Source: Triangularia verruculosa
Taxonomy: Eukaryota > Ascomycota > Sordariomycetes > Sordariales > Podosporaceae
Assembly: GCA_033296885.1 (NCBI GenBank)
Contig: MU863975.1
Span: 1 to 64,000, forward strand
Direction: 5' to 3'
DNA length: 64,000 bases
In this document: in pieces, positions 45,718 to 58,973 of the stretch
Layout of the letters: every line of letters starts with the position of its first letter
How positions within the stretch are numbered: position 1 is the stretch's first letter
Position numbers and translations under genes: made by a program
The notes under the pieces: generated by a model
Seen by the model: only the letters and a program-made list of their open reading frames with translations
What the model was told of the DNA's origin: nothing
Databases searched by the model: none

Positions 45718-48700
45718 GGCGACGATGTGTGTGTGTGAGGTGGGGTTGGTGTGTGGTGGATGTCGACGGGGTGAGTCGTCGATGTTGGTGACAGTGTAGA
45801 GAAAACAAGTACCCGACTGTGTCTCTCGTTGACTGTCTTGTTGTTTGAATAGTGAAATGCAATAGAGAATAGGATGACGAAATGAGGATGTCCTGGAGTT
45901 AAGTATCAACTCAACTCAGGCGGACTCGGAGGCAAGACTCCACAGGGGTCTGTTTAGGAAAACAACAAGAAAAGGCCGTGCTGGGCACAATGTTGGGGTA
46001 CTTAGCGGCCGTGTGGGCGGGCTCGGCAAAAGCTGTCTAAAAGGCTGAAAGACAGGTGGGTGTTCCAGCAAAGGCCGCACTGGGAGGCTTCCACAGGGGT
46101 TGTTGTAGCTGTGTGTCTCGGTGGCTTTTTGCCCAAAAGTGCTCAGTGCGACTGGGGGGTGACGGCACTGTCCACGGGGACGACGAGGCTGAGTTCCAGG
46201 CGGACAAGGATGGCAGGGTTGCAGAGGCACAGGGGGTGCGTGGGCACTCTGGGGCGGTCCAGGGTGTTTGTGTGGTGGATGTTGTGGTGGCCCGCTGTAT
46301 CGGTCGGGACCGGGGATGGGCGCGCGATCAGCGGCTTCTGGGCTCTGGGCTTGTCTGGTTGGAAATTCTGGATTGCTCTGCGATTTGATTGCTGGCGCCA
46401 AGAGGATTCACCGGCCAATCAAAGCTGCAGTGCGAGGAAGCCGTAGACAAGAGTCGAATGGGCGGACAAGTCCGTAGAGCAAGCAGAAAAAACTGCAAAA
46501 CCTCGAAACGCCACAGAGGCAAGAAAACCAGACAACAAAAAGCTGAGAAAATGAGGAAGAACAAGTCTTCCGAGGGGCTACCCGTGTTTTTGACGACGTT
46601 CCGGTGTCAACACGAGCAAGCTGGCAATGACTGGAATCGAGTCGATTGACTGGCGGGTGACAAGTCGCAGCTTGAACCGGCGCGGTGGCGATCCCGGAAA
46701 AAGTGGAGATAAGCTGCCGAGGTTGGAGAGGACAGAACACGGGGCCGGGTCTCGGAGGCTGGCTTTTGCTGGTTTGCGTGGTAGCAGGTGCTGGCAATCC
46801 AAAGATCAATCTGCTAGCGGGATGACTCGTTCTAGCAGACAGACGGTCCCGGGTGCACGATCGACTGCCGATGAAAAAATAGATGCGATACGAGTCAGCG
46901 GGTGTCGACAGGGCCTATCCGTGCACAAGACGATGGAGTTGTCGAGTCGAGCCTTTGCTGCGGTCTACTGTCGGGGTCGAGACTGGTCGATGATGCCGAG
47001 AAGAGCCGGTGGAGAATTGATTAAGTCGGTTCTTGGTTGATGCCGTGTGTAAATGCAATGCACAAATAGCAATAGATGCTCCGAACCGGCGGAGACAGTG
47101 GACAAATTAGGAAATACAAAAGGTCACCGGTGAGGGGATATTCTGGACTCGGCTCTCGTGGGCTCCGGACGGGTTTAAGAATGTCGATTGTCGATTGTCG
47201 ACACTCGACACTCGACAACAGTGAATTAAAGGATTGCGGGTCCGCGGTAATGCGGTAGAGCGGTAAACTCGATGGCTGGACCAGGGGGTGTCAACAGTCG
47301 CGCGCCAAAGGGCTGCTGTCCTGTCTCTGCTGTCGCTTGTCGCTGTGTTCGAGCTGTCGCCCAGTACCACATGTCAGTCGGCGCTCAGGGGCCCATTGAT
47401 TCGTGCTGGTCGCTCCTCTGCTCCTGTCGCAACAGTCGCAGCGGCAAGCGGGGGGCGAAGCCGGTGGGGTCTTGGCCAAACAAATACCACAGTACAAAAT
47501 AAAAAAAGACAAGCGACTCACTCAGAATGTGCGATAGGTCCAATGAGATGGGCCGGACTGCCAAACAATCCAAGGGTTTGCAGAGGATGGTCGAGGGGGG
47601 GGTTTCCTAGTGAGAGGCAGAGAGAAATAAGCTTCTTGTTTGATCGGTAAGATGACGAGATAGAAGGGCCAAGCGGCAGCAAAGTGACACTGGATTTCGG
47701 GTAGATGCACTGTTGGGGTCTGGTCGATGCAGTTTGGTGGCTGGTGGATCATATAAAGATTATCGTGCTACTACTGCCTGGTGTGTTGATGATGCCGATG
47801 ATGACGGGCGCTGCCATGGAGTTTTGTAGGCTGCAACCAGGCTCCAGTGTTCTCCTCACTCAGGGAGACAACTTACAGAAGGGAGCGTGTGTGAAGGGAG
47901 CTGTGAGAGCGCTCCTCTTGGTCAATGGAACCGGCCTTGATCAAGGGGTCTGTGGTGTGCCTTGCGTGAGATGCGTTGAAGCACGAAAGGGAGGAACGGC
48001 CGAGTCAGGAAGCTGAGCTCCGGCGCAATATAAAAAGTGTCGATATAATTCCCCAAAAGAATGGACAAGATGGGATTGTGGATTCCAGAGTCCGAGAAAA
48101 AGGGATGACAGGTGACACTTTTATCGGGCACAAGGAACACTCAACGTGGCCGTCACCAACAGTGTGTCTGTCAGACACCTGCATCCAAGATGCGTGGGAC
48201 CGAGTCATAGGGATAGGAGATATCTGCAACTCTGCTGGCGAGCATTTCCCCTGTGCCCTTCCGCCCTGAAAAAGGCTGGTGCCACCCTGCTTTGGCTGGC
48301 TGTAGGTGTGCATTTGATCCATGTCGATATCCACGCGGTGCATAACTCCTGAGATGAATGGTTGGCCAGCTCTTGGATGCCAGATTCTCGAGTGCCAGCG
48401 ATCCGGGTCCCGGCCGATGTGATTGGCTGGGTGCTTCCTCAACGTTCGGACATGAAACAAGCGGAGGGGTTGTGTTTCTTCCGAATGCGGTTCATCCCAG
48501 AGTCTTCTGGGAGGCGACTTCAGGAGACGGAAGTGTTCGAAGATGCTGATAGACACAGGATAAGTCCCTGTAGTGATTGGGCTTGGGCTCCTGCACTTCC
48601 AGTCTGGTGATCTGCCTCCCAACTGCACTTGCATGGCGAACACTGTGTTGTGCGTTTGTGGTCATGTTGAAGAGCAGGGAGCGTTCCAGCCCAATCAGAC

Positions 48701-51700
48701 CGTAATGTGCCGCCTGAATTGATATCAAATACCACGTATCAACCCGAGATATTGGACCAGACTGCAGCCGCAGAATAGCCTCACCGGCTTTGCTGGCACT
48801 GGGCATCCACGCACCTCACCCCGTACTCCACGATGGAGGTCTTCAGACATCCAAGTCTTGGACCTGCAAATTGCTCGTAACCTTTCTTCCCGGCGATCGG
48901 CATCAGGGCGAGCGGTGAGCCGATCCCGGAATGCTGTCAAAGACTGGCGGGCGTACGCACGAGATGATCTGTAGCACCAGAACGCCAATATTTGGGCACA
49001 GCAATCATCAAGAGCAAAAGCTGTTAAGACCGGACGACGTTGGATCCGAGAAACAGGCGGGGAAAATAAGGTTTGCTAACAGTGGGGCCCGGGACAGGGT
49101 GATTGCAACGGTGGCGTCTTGATTGAATCCTCGTTTCGGCGCAGGGAGCCCCTGGAAAAAACCCTCAGACGGTGATGCCAAGCCGTCTCCTACTCCCCGC
49201 ATCGCCGTGAAACGAAACGATGTCGGTGATGGGCAGCAGTTCATCAAACATCACATCCTTCCCAACTGATGTTGTGGTTGGATGCTTCTGGTGATCGAAA
49301 CAAAGTTGGTCATCGCTTGTTTTGCTAGGGGCTGATCTTATCGCTATCACTTGAGAGATTTTGAGGGGTATCACCGGCACTGGTCACCCCGCCTAAGGTA
49401 GGTCACCAGGTGGAGGGGCAGCACGAGCACCCAAGGTCTCAGACAATGGAAACCGCGTGTTTATTTCGCCGTGGCCACATGAGCTTTGACGGAATGGTTA
49501 CACCCAAAAAGAAAGTAAATTGTGGGAGAGAGACAAAGTGCAACCACGGGAAAGAGAGCGGTGATGACAAAAGCAACAATGTCGGCCGCATCAAGGCCTG
49601 ATACCCCTGAGCCTCGCATCTGATCTTTTTGTTGTTTGCTCGCAATCATGTTTCGTTTCAGCCCTTTGAAGCCGTCATTACAAAGTCGTAGTTGTAGCAA
49701 GCATTCAGGGGCAACTCCCACCCTGTCCGCTTCCCGGAGAAGCTGCGCCTCTCTCCTGCCTGAGGTGTGAACCCTTCCAATCTGATGTGCATGCTTGGGA
49801 GTTATAGCTCCTTTGGGCTGCCGCATCGATGTTGCTGACAGACCTTCAGGTTTAAAGAGAGAGAAACACTGCCGCTGGTGCTGGCGACAGCGACGTCAAC
49901 AAGGCAAATCATCAACAGACATTTCATCTGATACTAAGATGTAACTCAACCAGCCCCCCGAGATGACCAGAATCCGGGGTAAATGTCATCCATCCGAACA
50001 GACACTAGTTTTAATCCGAACTCTCGTTTCAAGTAACCTGCCACCCTCACATCGCGGAAGGTATGCATTGTATCAGAAGCAACACCAGAGTGACCTTATA
50101 TCGCTACTTCACCAAAAATAAACTTTGGCCCCTTTCCTACTCGCTTCGTATCTGCATTCCAAAAAGATGGCTGGTTGCATCTCACATTGTTCCATCCAGC
50201 AGAATGGAAGTGAAGAAAAGCCTTCATGTGAAATTTGACCTTCGCGGCTCAGCAATAGGCTTTTCCCGTGGCCAACCACCGGGCACAAACGGCCGACCGG
50301 GCGACGCCCCCCGAGGTCAACCTGCCGGCTTTTGACACCGAGCTCAGTACAGGCCAAATGTGCCGCCTACACCGCCTCCTCGACTTTTCCCTTTGATATA
50401 AGGAGGGTGTCGAGTATGGATTCAACTCCCGAGGTAAATTCTAGGTCCTAAATTCTCAATACCGCTTTTGAACAACCTTTCCACTGGGTCGGTGTCTGTT
50501 CCAAGCAGGTTCAGCAGCGCACGCCGTGATTGGACCACCGGAGGCAGTCCCAAAAGGCAGACCAAGAGAGCAAGAAGAAGGCGGGGAGAGCTCCTGTCCA
50601 ACCAAAGTGGTAGCTTCCAGCTTGCTTGACACCACCGGTGCTCTCTCGGTATGTTTCCTTGGCTGCTGCCCCTCCAAGAGCTCTCGTAGCTGGTAGGGAG
50701 TGGCTGTGACGGAGATACCCTTTCCTTGCGGCCAACTCCTATGGATGCAAGACAGACCAGTTAAAGTCTTGGTCTAGACAACAGCTAACGCAAGCTGTGT
50801 AATGTATGTCTCACGTAACGTTTTCTTGTGCTTCCCACCGGCACTGGTGACCTATATGGAAGATGGAAGGTGAGATTTTCGGCGTGGAAGAATTTCTCCG
50901 GCTGGCCGTGACAAATAAGAGTACGAGGTTTGAGGCGATATTTCAGCTGGAAATCTTTGATGCTTCGTGATCATGAATTTGGTGTTGAGGGGTAAAAATA
51001 TCTTCAGTTTCGGTCCAATGCGATGGCAGATGGGAACACAACCACAGCATTGCGAAAGCCCGATGATACCCACAAGCGGTATCACCTGCCTCAGCCAGAA
51101 GATACTGTGCTCTCTGACATGGATGAAGATCGAAATCCCATGTTGGAGTTGTTGAACAAGACGAAGCTTGTGATCGCACTGCGACAGGGGTTAATCCTAG
51201 GGGTAGGGTTACGCCAGGGTTTCTCCGGTCTCCGCTTGGAGGGTCGACGCTAAATGGTTAGCGGCAGCCCCACCCCCACATTTCGCAAGCTGCCGTGGCT
51301 GCCTCACGATCGACAGCCATCGTGAATTTCATCATCTGGCATCAGCCACAACTCCCTCGCTGAGTCCAATTTCCCGATGCCCGTCATGCTCGCAATGCTT
51401 GTTCGATATTCAACCACCAAGAATGCACATCTAAGCGGTTCATCTCCCGTGAGGAGGCAAGGCCGAGAGGTTCATCTCCCAATTGCTTTCCCCGCCGGAT
51501 CGTAAACAGGAGGCCTTCGTTCCAGTGGAGTCTTGCACAATTCGATCTTGGATCCTAGCGCGGCGCAATTGCAGCTAACGAGCTAGCCCTCCGTTGACAC
51601 TTTGACATGTGCTCCACCATCAACGACGACGACACAGCTCTACCAAGCCACAACGACGATGGGATTGTCCGTGGCATGACCGCGTTAACGCCGGCTCACA

Positions 51701-54700
51701 ACGCCCAGCGCCACAAAACATTCTCTATCCCCGCCCAACCTTCTCAATCATGATCGCTGATGCGTCGAGTTGATTTGGGGTCCAGCTCCTATTTCGAGGT
51801 CCCTTTTCAGGTCACCCACGGAAGCCCGAAACACCGCCGGCAGCTTACCGAATACACTGTGGGGATGGCTACACTCTGTCGTTTTCATCCCATCCAATTC
51901 GACTAAAGGAAACCGCCGTGGTCTGGCCGGGCCTGGAGGTCGCGCCGCGTTGCACCACCATGAAGGGCAGGACATCAAATGCCGATGAAAGGCCTGGAGT
52001 GACGTTATACAAGAATGCTAGGGGCGTCCATCTAACACGCACAGGTCGCCGCCACTTGCTTACTTTTCTCTAGAGATCTGATTTGATCAACCACCGATTG
52101 ACTCCGTCTATCAATGGAAGTCCTGATGGTCATATCTGATCTCCTCGACGTTCATACCAAGTCAAACAACCCCAAGACCGCAACTGATGAGGCTGAGAGG
52201 TCTGCACAACGGGGTATCTCAAACAAAGATTCTACAGTGCTGCGTCCTGCGTCCTGCGTAGCGACTCCAAGCTACGCAAGCGATAGGTCTCAGCCGCGCG
52301 TCTGTCACCTTTTGCTGATGCCATTCGCAAGACGAGTCGTCCCGTCTCTCCGGCCTATGGCCTCATTACACAAGCGCCAGAAGCACCCCTGCAATGCCAT
52401 GTCATGCCAGCGGCCGTTCCCCTCTGCTCTCCTCTGTGGTCCATCTTACAAGCGCAAGCGCCTTGATGCCAAGCCCGTGCGGGCGGCTATTCCTGGTTCC
52501 GCGGTTGTGTTGTTATTGTTTACTCCAGATCTCAACCCGATCTGGTTCGACCAATGGCAAGTTTTAGCAGTCTCCCCTCCCATGTCTTGGTCGCGGTTAA
52601 GAGAGCCAATGACAAGCAACCAGGAGATGCGCCCCCAACCGCGGACAGCTGCAGCGGTTGTTTGAACATCCGACTCTCTCTCCACACACAACCATGGGAC
52701 AATGGTGACATATAGGTATGGGCTGGCTGTGCCTTATTCGCGGATGAAAAGACGGGATCTAGGCGGGACGGGGCGCGGGACTGGCGTTTGTGTCGTTTGA
52801 GCCAGCCAATGAGGGAGAGCCTGACGGCTGTTTATTGGGTGGATTGTTTACTTTTGTGCTACCCGGGGGCAGCGGATCTGTTTGATGTTCTTCAGCTGGG
52901 GGATTTGATGCTCGCTGGATTGGCGGTGGAAAATGGCATGACGGGATCTCGCAGTACAGGGTGGTTTTGACGAGGGCCAAAATAGAAGACTCGGTCTGGT
53001 TATGATCATGTGGAGAGGTTAGTAGGTTGGAGATGCGCGGGGGTTGACTGTGACGATCTAGCTGAAGTGCCAATATGCATGACCGTTGAGACAGAGCGGG
53101 TGTGAAGCGGGTTGGTGAACTTGCATAAACACTGCTGGTCAGGTTAGTGTCGGGAATTACCTCACACGAGATCCGCCATGGCCAGGAGCTGGGTATGTCG
53201 CGAGCGGTTGACGCCATACACTTGGTTTGGGCACTTTGGAGGCTGGGACAGCAAACAAGTGTACAAACTCCTCGTACTGCATCTGCAGCCACCGGCAGTC
53301 TGGCTGTTCCCAACCCAGCCCATCTCTCTACAAAGACTGGCATTCTAGGAATAGCCTATGGCTTCGCCCATACAGATTCTGAAGTGCATACCCTCTGCCG
53401 TGAAACCCCCATCTTTTCTCCATCCTGCTGTCAAGCATGCCTCTATGTCTGTCAGAAAAACAGCCACATGCTGTACCACTCTCTCTACCACTGTTTACAT
53501 TGACTAAGCCAGTATCGACTCCCGCGTCGCCAACCACCAACCGCAGAGACAGGTGTGCATTCTGTGATACTCCAGCGGCCGCTTTTGCATCATCTTCAAC
53601 TTCCACACAAAGTCAGAAACCCGCCGACTTCTGCCCCCAACGCCTCAAACACGAAGACATTCGACAACCCAAGGTATATACCTCGGCTCATAAGTCAAAA
53701 CTTGGTGGTAAACGAGCTTGGACGCCGCCGCCGCCGGAGAATAATATCCCTCTTTGCATCCGCCCATCGGGCCATCTCCACAGCCCAAGCAGCATCTTTC
53801 CCACGCCGCAACTCTGCATTGCAAAAGCTACCTGCGGCCCGAGGCTTCGACCTCGGTCCGGAAAAGTCTGGAGGCCTGTAATGCTTCACCGCTACTCAAA
53901 CCTCGGACTTGAATGTTACTTTTGATCACGCCACACAGGGGCATAGAGATGGGAAGATGGGAGGTAAAGGGCTAATAGTGCCGCCGGCTGGCGGGATAAG
54001 CGGGTTAGGCGCGTTGGGAAATTGTATCATCACAGCGTATATCCTGAGCTCGGTGTTGAGTATAGAATTTTCGATAGCCTGGTTCAGCAGGGCAGAAGAG
54101 AGGTCGTAGGTGGGTAGTTAGGTAGGCTGCCTCAGTGTTTGGGAAGGCCAAACCCCCAGATATGGATGAGGTTGAGGAGCTTCTGTGCCACTTGGTCGCA
54201 GTAGAAAAGCACCAGACCAGATTTTCGGCCTGGAACATGAGGTCAATATAGGTATTGAAGCTCGAACACAGACAGCGCAGCATACAAAGGCAGAAGGATG
54301 TACATTGCCGAAACCTCCATCAGTGAAGCTGCTATAAGGTATGGTGTCGAGGAGAGGAGTAGAGTCAAATCAACTGATGAGAGTACGCTTCTAATGTTAC
54401 AGAGTGAACGAAACAAAAGAGTTGCCAGGTCGGAGTGCTAAAATACTGCAGCGACGATAGCTACCAGCACCTGGAAGGGATGCCGCACGTAGCGAAGAAC
54501 AAGGTGTACCAGTTCAGCGAACACTCATGATAGTCCACATTTGATACAACAGAGAGAATAATCCCCGTACTCCCTCAGTCTACTCAACATTCATTTCATC
54601 TGCTCCATAACACTAGCGGTGCTTGCTTGTTGACAAAGGGAAGGAAAAAGATCCTATCTGTCGATCGGTCCCACCCATAATGGAAAAAGTATGTCCAGGG

Positions 54701-55174
54701 GTGGTTCACTACTTTGCTTCCTCCTTTTGCTCATCCCCTTGGTATCTTTCTCATGTCTCTCTTATACTTTTGAATCCATACAAAATCCATCACGGCCTCC
54801 CTCTTTACCACTCCATGCTTCCCACCAAACCATACCCCACCGTTAATGCAACCCGTATTCATTCCGTATCTCCTTGGGACCCTCAACATATTCCTTCCAA
54901 ACGCCGTCTAAAGCCAGCCATATTATTCCTCAAGTATACTATCCGAATGATCGACAGGTATCCTGAAAGCAGACATCAAAGTATGCTTCGGGATTAACAG
55001 GATAGGTTGATGTTGGGTGGAGGGGCGACTGCGAGTTACCGCTGTGGAGGGCGGCTCAATCGCAGAGTGTCCCCCTTAGCATGTTGTTTACATATGGTAG
55101 CGAGTCCGCCGACCGCCGCCGCCCGCATACATGGCGATGGAACTATTACCCTCCAAAGTCATCGGACGATGTTC
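45718..55174. other. 9.5-kb region with no supported protein gene
   Basis: Between the start of the cyclin gene and the 3' end of CDK1. Open frames are short, mostly GC-biased and without recognisable domains. Visible items are a cluster of GTCGATT/ACTCGAC repeats forming a partial palindrome at 47180-47218, pyrimidine-rich tracts, and a short hydrophobic minus-strand ORF near 49544-49625 (discussed and rejected). Sequence is not RIPed. It may be a long cyclin promoter/5' leader, contain non-coding RNAs, or hold genes whose exons are too short to see by eye. Confidence 0.5.
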
Positions 55175-56246
55175 CTAGCGGTATCCAGCACTCTGGCGGG
55201 GGAAGTCCTCGAAATAGGGGTGGTTGCAGGCCTGCTTGGCAGAGATGCGGCCGGCGGGATCGTAGACAAGCATCATTTCCAGCAGGTCAAGACCCGTATC
55301 GTCAAGGTTGTCGCAGAGGGGCTTGTTGTAATCGCGGACCCATTTGGGGAACGAGGCCTTGAAGTCAGGGTATGAGGTCACACCGGGCCAAACCTCCTCG
55401 GTGGGAGTGCCGAGCAAGCTGTGTGATGTTAGAACGGGCTCTCTCTCTTGTGCTCAGCAGCATGACTTACCGGAAGATCTTGAAGATCTCGTCAATCTCG
55501 GAATCACCAGGGAACAGAGGCTTGCGCGTGCACATCTCGGCAAAGATACAGCCCACAGACCACATGTCGACACCGGTCGAGTATTGGCGACCACCAAGCA
55601 GAATTTCCGGGGCGCGGTACCAGAGGGTGACAACCTCGTGGGTGTAGGTGCGCAGAGGGACACCGAAGGCGCGGGCTAGACCGAAATCAGCGAGCTTCAG
55701 GTTCCCCTCGCGGTCGATCAACAGGTTTTGGGGCTTGAGATCGCGATGGAGGATACGGTGGCTGTGGCAGTAACGGACGCCCTCGCAAAGCTGGCTCATG
55801 AACTTCTTGATGATGGAATCGCCCAGGCCCAAACGGTGCAGCTCGGCGCTGGTGCCTTCTGGCAGAGCCTTGCCCCTGCCTCCATCACTCGCGGGCAGCG
55901 ACTCCATGTACTTCTTCAGATCGAGGTCGAGGAACTCAAAGACGAGGTAGAGCTTGTGGCCGTCGGCGTGCACGATGTTAAACAGGCGCACGATGTTGGG
56001 GTCGCGCATCTCCTTGAGCAGCGAAATCTCGCGGATGGCGGTCGACGGGACGCCCTCATCTTCGGCTTCGAGGCGGATCTTCTTCAGGGCGACAATGCGC
56101 CCGCCATTGTTGAGGTCGCGGGCCTTGTAGACGACACCGTAGGTTCCTGAGTGTCAGACAGGTGTTAGTTGGGGATAGCAATCAAGGGAGACATTTGACT
56201 GTAACATACCCTCACCAATCTTTTCCAATTTCTGGTAGTTGTCCAT
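55175..56246 (-). CDS. Cyclin-dependent kinase 1 (Cdc2/Cdc28)
   Basis: Three exons (56246-56210, 56146-55471, 55418-55175) with introns 56147-56209 (GTATGT...CAG) and 55419-55470 (GTAAGT...CAG) give 318 residues, normal for CDK1. It starts MDNYQKLEKIGEGTYGVVYK. The PSTAIRE helix is intact (EGVPSTAIREISLLKE), the catalytic loop is ILHRDLKPQNLL, then DFGLARAFGVP and the activating-Thr loop LRTYTHEVVTLWYRAPE. It also has the insert PASDGGRGKALPEGT that filamentous-fungal Cdc2/NimX proteins carry. It is the master Ser/Thr kinase of G2/M and G1/S, active with B-type cyclins in the nucleus. It shares an approximately 800-bp upstream region with the divergent AlkB-like gene. Confidence 0.95.
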
Positions 56247-57042
56247 GGCGGTTAGAATACTTGTCTTTTTCGTTGTTACAATGCGTCGTCCTTCTCTTCA
56301 AATCTGGTCGGGTAGGGCGGCCAAATGCAGGGTCTCCACGAACACCGAAAGTCGGTCACAGGGTAGCGCGGGTGGTGGGGGTGAAGTGGTCGCTTTCGTG
56401 GTGCAACGGCTGAGAACGAGGGGCAGGCGACGCCGAGACAAAACAAATAGCGGCCCAAACCGAATACCGAAGACGAAGACGAAGTCGAAGTCGAAAGTCG
56501 AGGGGAGGGGAGAAGGCGTCAGATCTCCTGCGCCATTCGAATGGGTTACTTACTTTGCCGTCGTGGTGTTGTCGAGGTTGTCGAGAGTTGTCGAGAGTTG
56601 GTGGTTTTTCTTCAAATCAAATTTCCGAGAGTTGATCAACAACCAAGTGGCAGCCGTGGAAACGGTGCTCCAGAGACGCGCCCAAACAAAAGATCGCGTC
56701 GAGCCTTGTCGCACAGTGAGTGGCCCGCCCCTGAAGTGGCGCCAAAGGGACCCACTTTTGACCACTGCCCAGCAAGCGCACTGCAATGAGGGGCATTTTG
56801 CAGGTGAACCCCGCGCCCCAATCATTATTTTTTGATGGCACTCATCGCTTCAGAACAAAAGAAGTGAATATACTACATGAGAAACAGGCCTCACACGGTG
56901 CAGCAAGAAGAGAAGAGCCTCCATCTCCAACCTTAGTCAGCGACAGGTAGACCGTTGACTTGAACCATTTCCTTTGCGGCAGAAGTTTATCTCGAACCAA
57001 GTTTAAGGGCTTGCATAAGCTCCATTCCATTGACAATTGACA
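56247..57042. promoter_or_regulatory. Divergent intergenic region between CDK1 and the AlkB-like gene
   Basis: The only space between two head-to-head start codons, so it must contain both promoters and 5' leaders. Purine-rich GAAGACGAAGACGAAGTCGAAG near 56467-56490 and a GTTGTCGAGAG triplication near 56570-56600 are visible. No TATA box is evident. Confidence 0.5.
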
Positions 57043-58168
57043 ATGACGGTGGACATCAAAGAGCTGGATGCCCATGAGCAGCCATCCGACCAGCTGAGAG
57101 CGAAATGGAAAGGGTTTTCAAGGACAGAACAGAAGGACCTCCTCGAGGGAAATGATATCGACGACCTCCTATCGCTAGAGAAGGCTGCCGAGTTTGTCGT
57201 TGCAGCTACTATTCCTGCAGAGACTTTGAACCAGTCTTTCAAGCATGTTTGCCCACCTGGCAGCCCCGAGATCACAGTAGATAACGATGTTCCTGTGTAC
57301 TACCACCCCCTTCTGCCAGGTATTTTGCCAGTCTTCCATCGTCTTGTGCTGGTTTCTTTACTTACATCGTCCAGGCCTTCTAATCCTCCCGTCCCTCGTA
57401 CCACCAGAGGTCCAAAGGATTCTCCTGCGGAAGATGGTGCATCGAGACCTCAGCCGCCCTACCCACCAAACCAACCTCCACCTCCATTATGAGCTTCCAT
57501 ACCCTGGTCCCGAACCAGAAAACAACGAAAACAGGCACGCCTCCTTCTTCACCTTACCCCAAGACTCGCGCATCACTTTCACGCCCAAGGACCAGTCAGT
57601 ACACAAGCCCCTGACCATCAAGCAAGTCCTCCAGCGAAGACTGTCCTGGGTTACCCTTGGTGGTCAGTATGACTGGACCAACAGGATCTACCCCGGCGAG
57701 CTTCCCCCTCAGTTTCCACCAGACATTGCCGGTTTTCTGGAGACACTCTTCCCAGAAACGCTTGCCCAGGCAGCCATCGTCAACTTCTACACCCCAGGCG
57801 ATACTATGATGATGCACCGTGACGTATCAGAAGAAACCGACAAGGGCCTGATCTCCCTCAGCTTCGGCTGCGACTCGCTCTTCATGATCGCGCCAAATGA
57901 TGTCGGGAAGATGACCGAAGAGGAGAAGAAGGCTGCGGGGTATGGTGATGGACAGAAGGAATATCTGCTGCTGAGACTCAGGTCAGGAGATGCCATCTAC
58001 ATGACCAAGGACTCGAGGTTTGCATGGCATGGCGTGCCAAAGGTCCTCAAGGGGACGTGTCCGGACTATTTGGAGGACTGGCCGGCGGAAGATGGAAAAT
58101 ACGAGGAGTGGCGGGGATGGATGAAGAATAAGCGAATTAACCTCAATGTGAGGCAGATGAGGGATTAA
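57043..58168 (+). CDS. AlkB-like 2-oxoglutarate/Fe(II) dioxygenase (ALKBH1 type)
   Basis: Exons 57043-57319 and 57375-58168, intron 57320-57374 (GTATTT...GTCCAG), give 356 residues from ATG 57043 (MTVDIKELDAHEQPSDQLRA). The catalytic core has the iron-binding HRD (MMMHRDVSEETDKGLISLS), a distal His in RFAWHGVP, and the 2-oxoglutarate-binding C-terminus RINLNVRQMR (RxNxxxR). The segment NFYTPGDTMMMHRD and the overall length match ALKBH1-like proteins, which oxidatively demethylate tRNA or DNA bases; some homologues are mitochondrial or act on N6-methyladenine or tRNA. The substrate here cannot be read from sequence. Confidence 0.93.
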
Positions 58169-58973
58169 TTGTTGGATACGTTGTCGTCAAAGCCACATGG
58201 CAATGAATCCTGTCACACAATTCGATCTATCTGGCAACACAATCTCCCGGTATATAACAATTCCCTTGGCGTGGTCGGTGGTGTTTATCGAACCTCATTC
58301 GTTCTTGATGCCGAAGACAAACTCCAATATGCGCCCAGTCAGCATTACTCCGGTCTTCGTGCATCATTGACCAACACAACTTGTCCACTGAAAAGCTATG
58401 AGAAACCTTACACCAGTCAAGGTTGCAGCCGCCTGTCCCATGGCAGTGCCGAGGACAGTGGAGATGTCTCGGGGTTCCCTCCAAGCCTGAGACAAAAAGA
58501 GAAGGTTAATCATTCCGTGTGGTACCAACGTTGCGGTTTGCGGGTCCTGCCCTCGGAGTGCGCCACGAGGCGAAAAGATGATGGAATGTGCAGGCGGGCC
58601 GTTGAGCGGCGACGGAAGCGGTGGTATAAGGTTTCGGACGCATTCGGGCGTGCTTCTTCGAGCGCTGCCTTCACGACCAACATACCGGATACTTTTCTCA
58701 CCCGGCGCAATAAGTTCATCCATCTCAATTCTTGCGTCACGGCCTCTGGCGGACTCATGACATCGACGCCGCACTGCGAGCACGAGACCCAACGCACACC
58801 CTCAGTTTGCCGGCATCGCGATCAACCGCAGCGGGGGAAAAATGGGCGGAATCTTTCAAACTTAAATTTCACTGACTTGTCATTTCAAGGCAGCTTTCAC
58901 ATCCGGACTCTTGCAATTGACGTACATCCTCTAGCTCACCCATCATCATCACGCTCACACACGAAGCTCCAAA
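58169..58973. other. Spacer; no independent gene supported
   Basis: A long plus-strand frame runs 58169-59326, but it has no start context or domain and overlaps the better ORF at 58974 in another frame, so it is judged spurious. TCATCATCACGCTCACAC near 58940 lies just upstream of that ORF. Confidence 0.4.

Noticed and set aside
49544..49625. Minus-strand peptide with DAADIVAFVITALFPVV, resembling a PMP3/RCI-type small membrane protein
   Set aside because: Only about 20 residues resemble the family. The diagnostic second half (RGC...IPGxxHA) is absent downstream in any frame and no clear splice signals exist.
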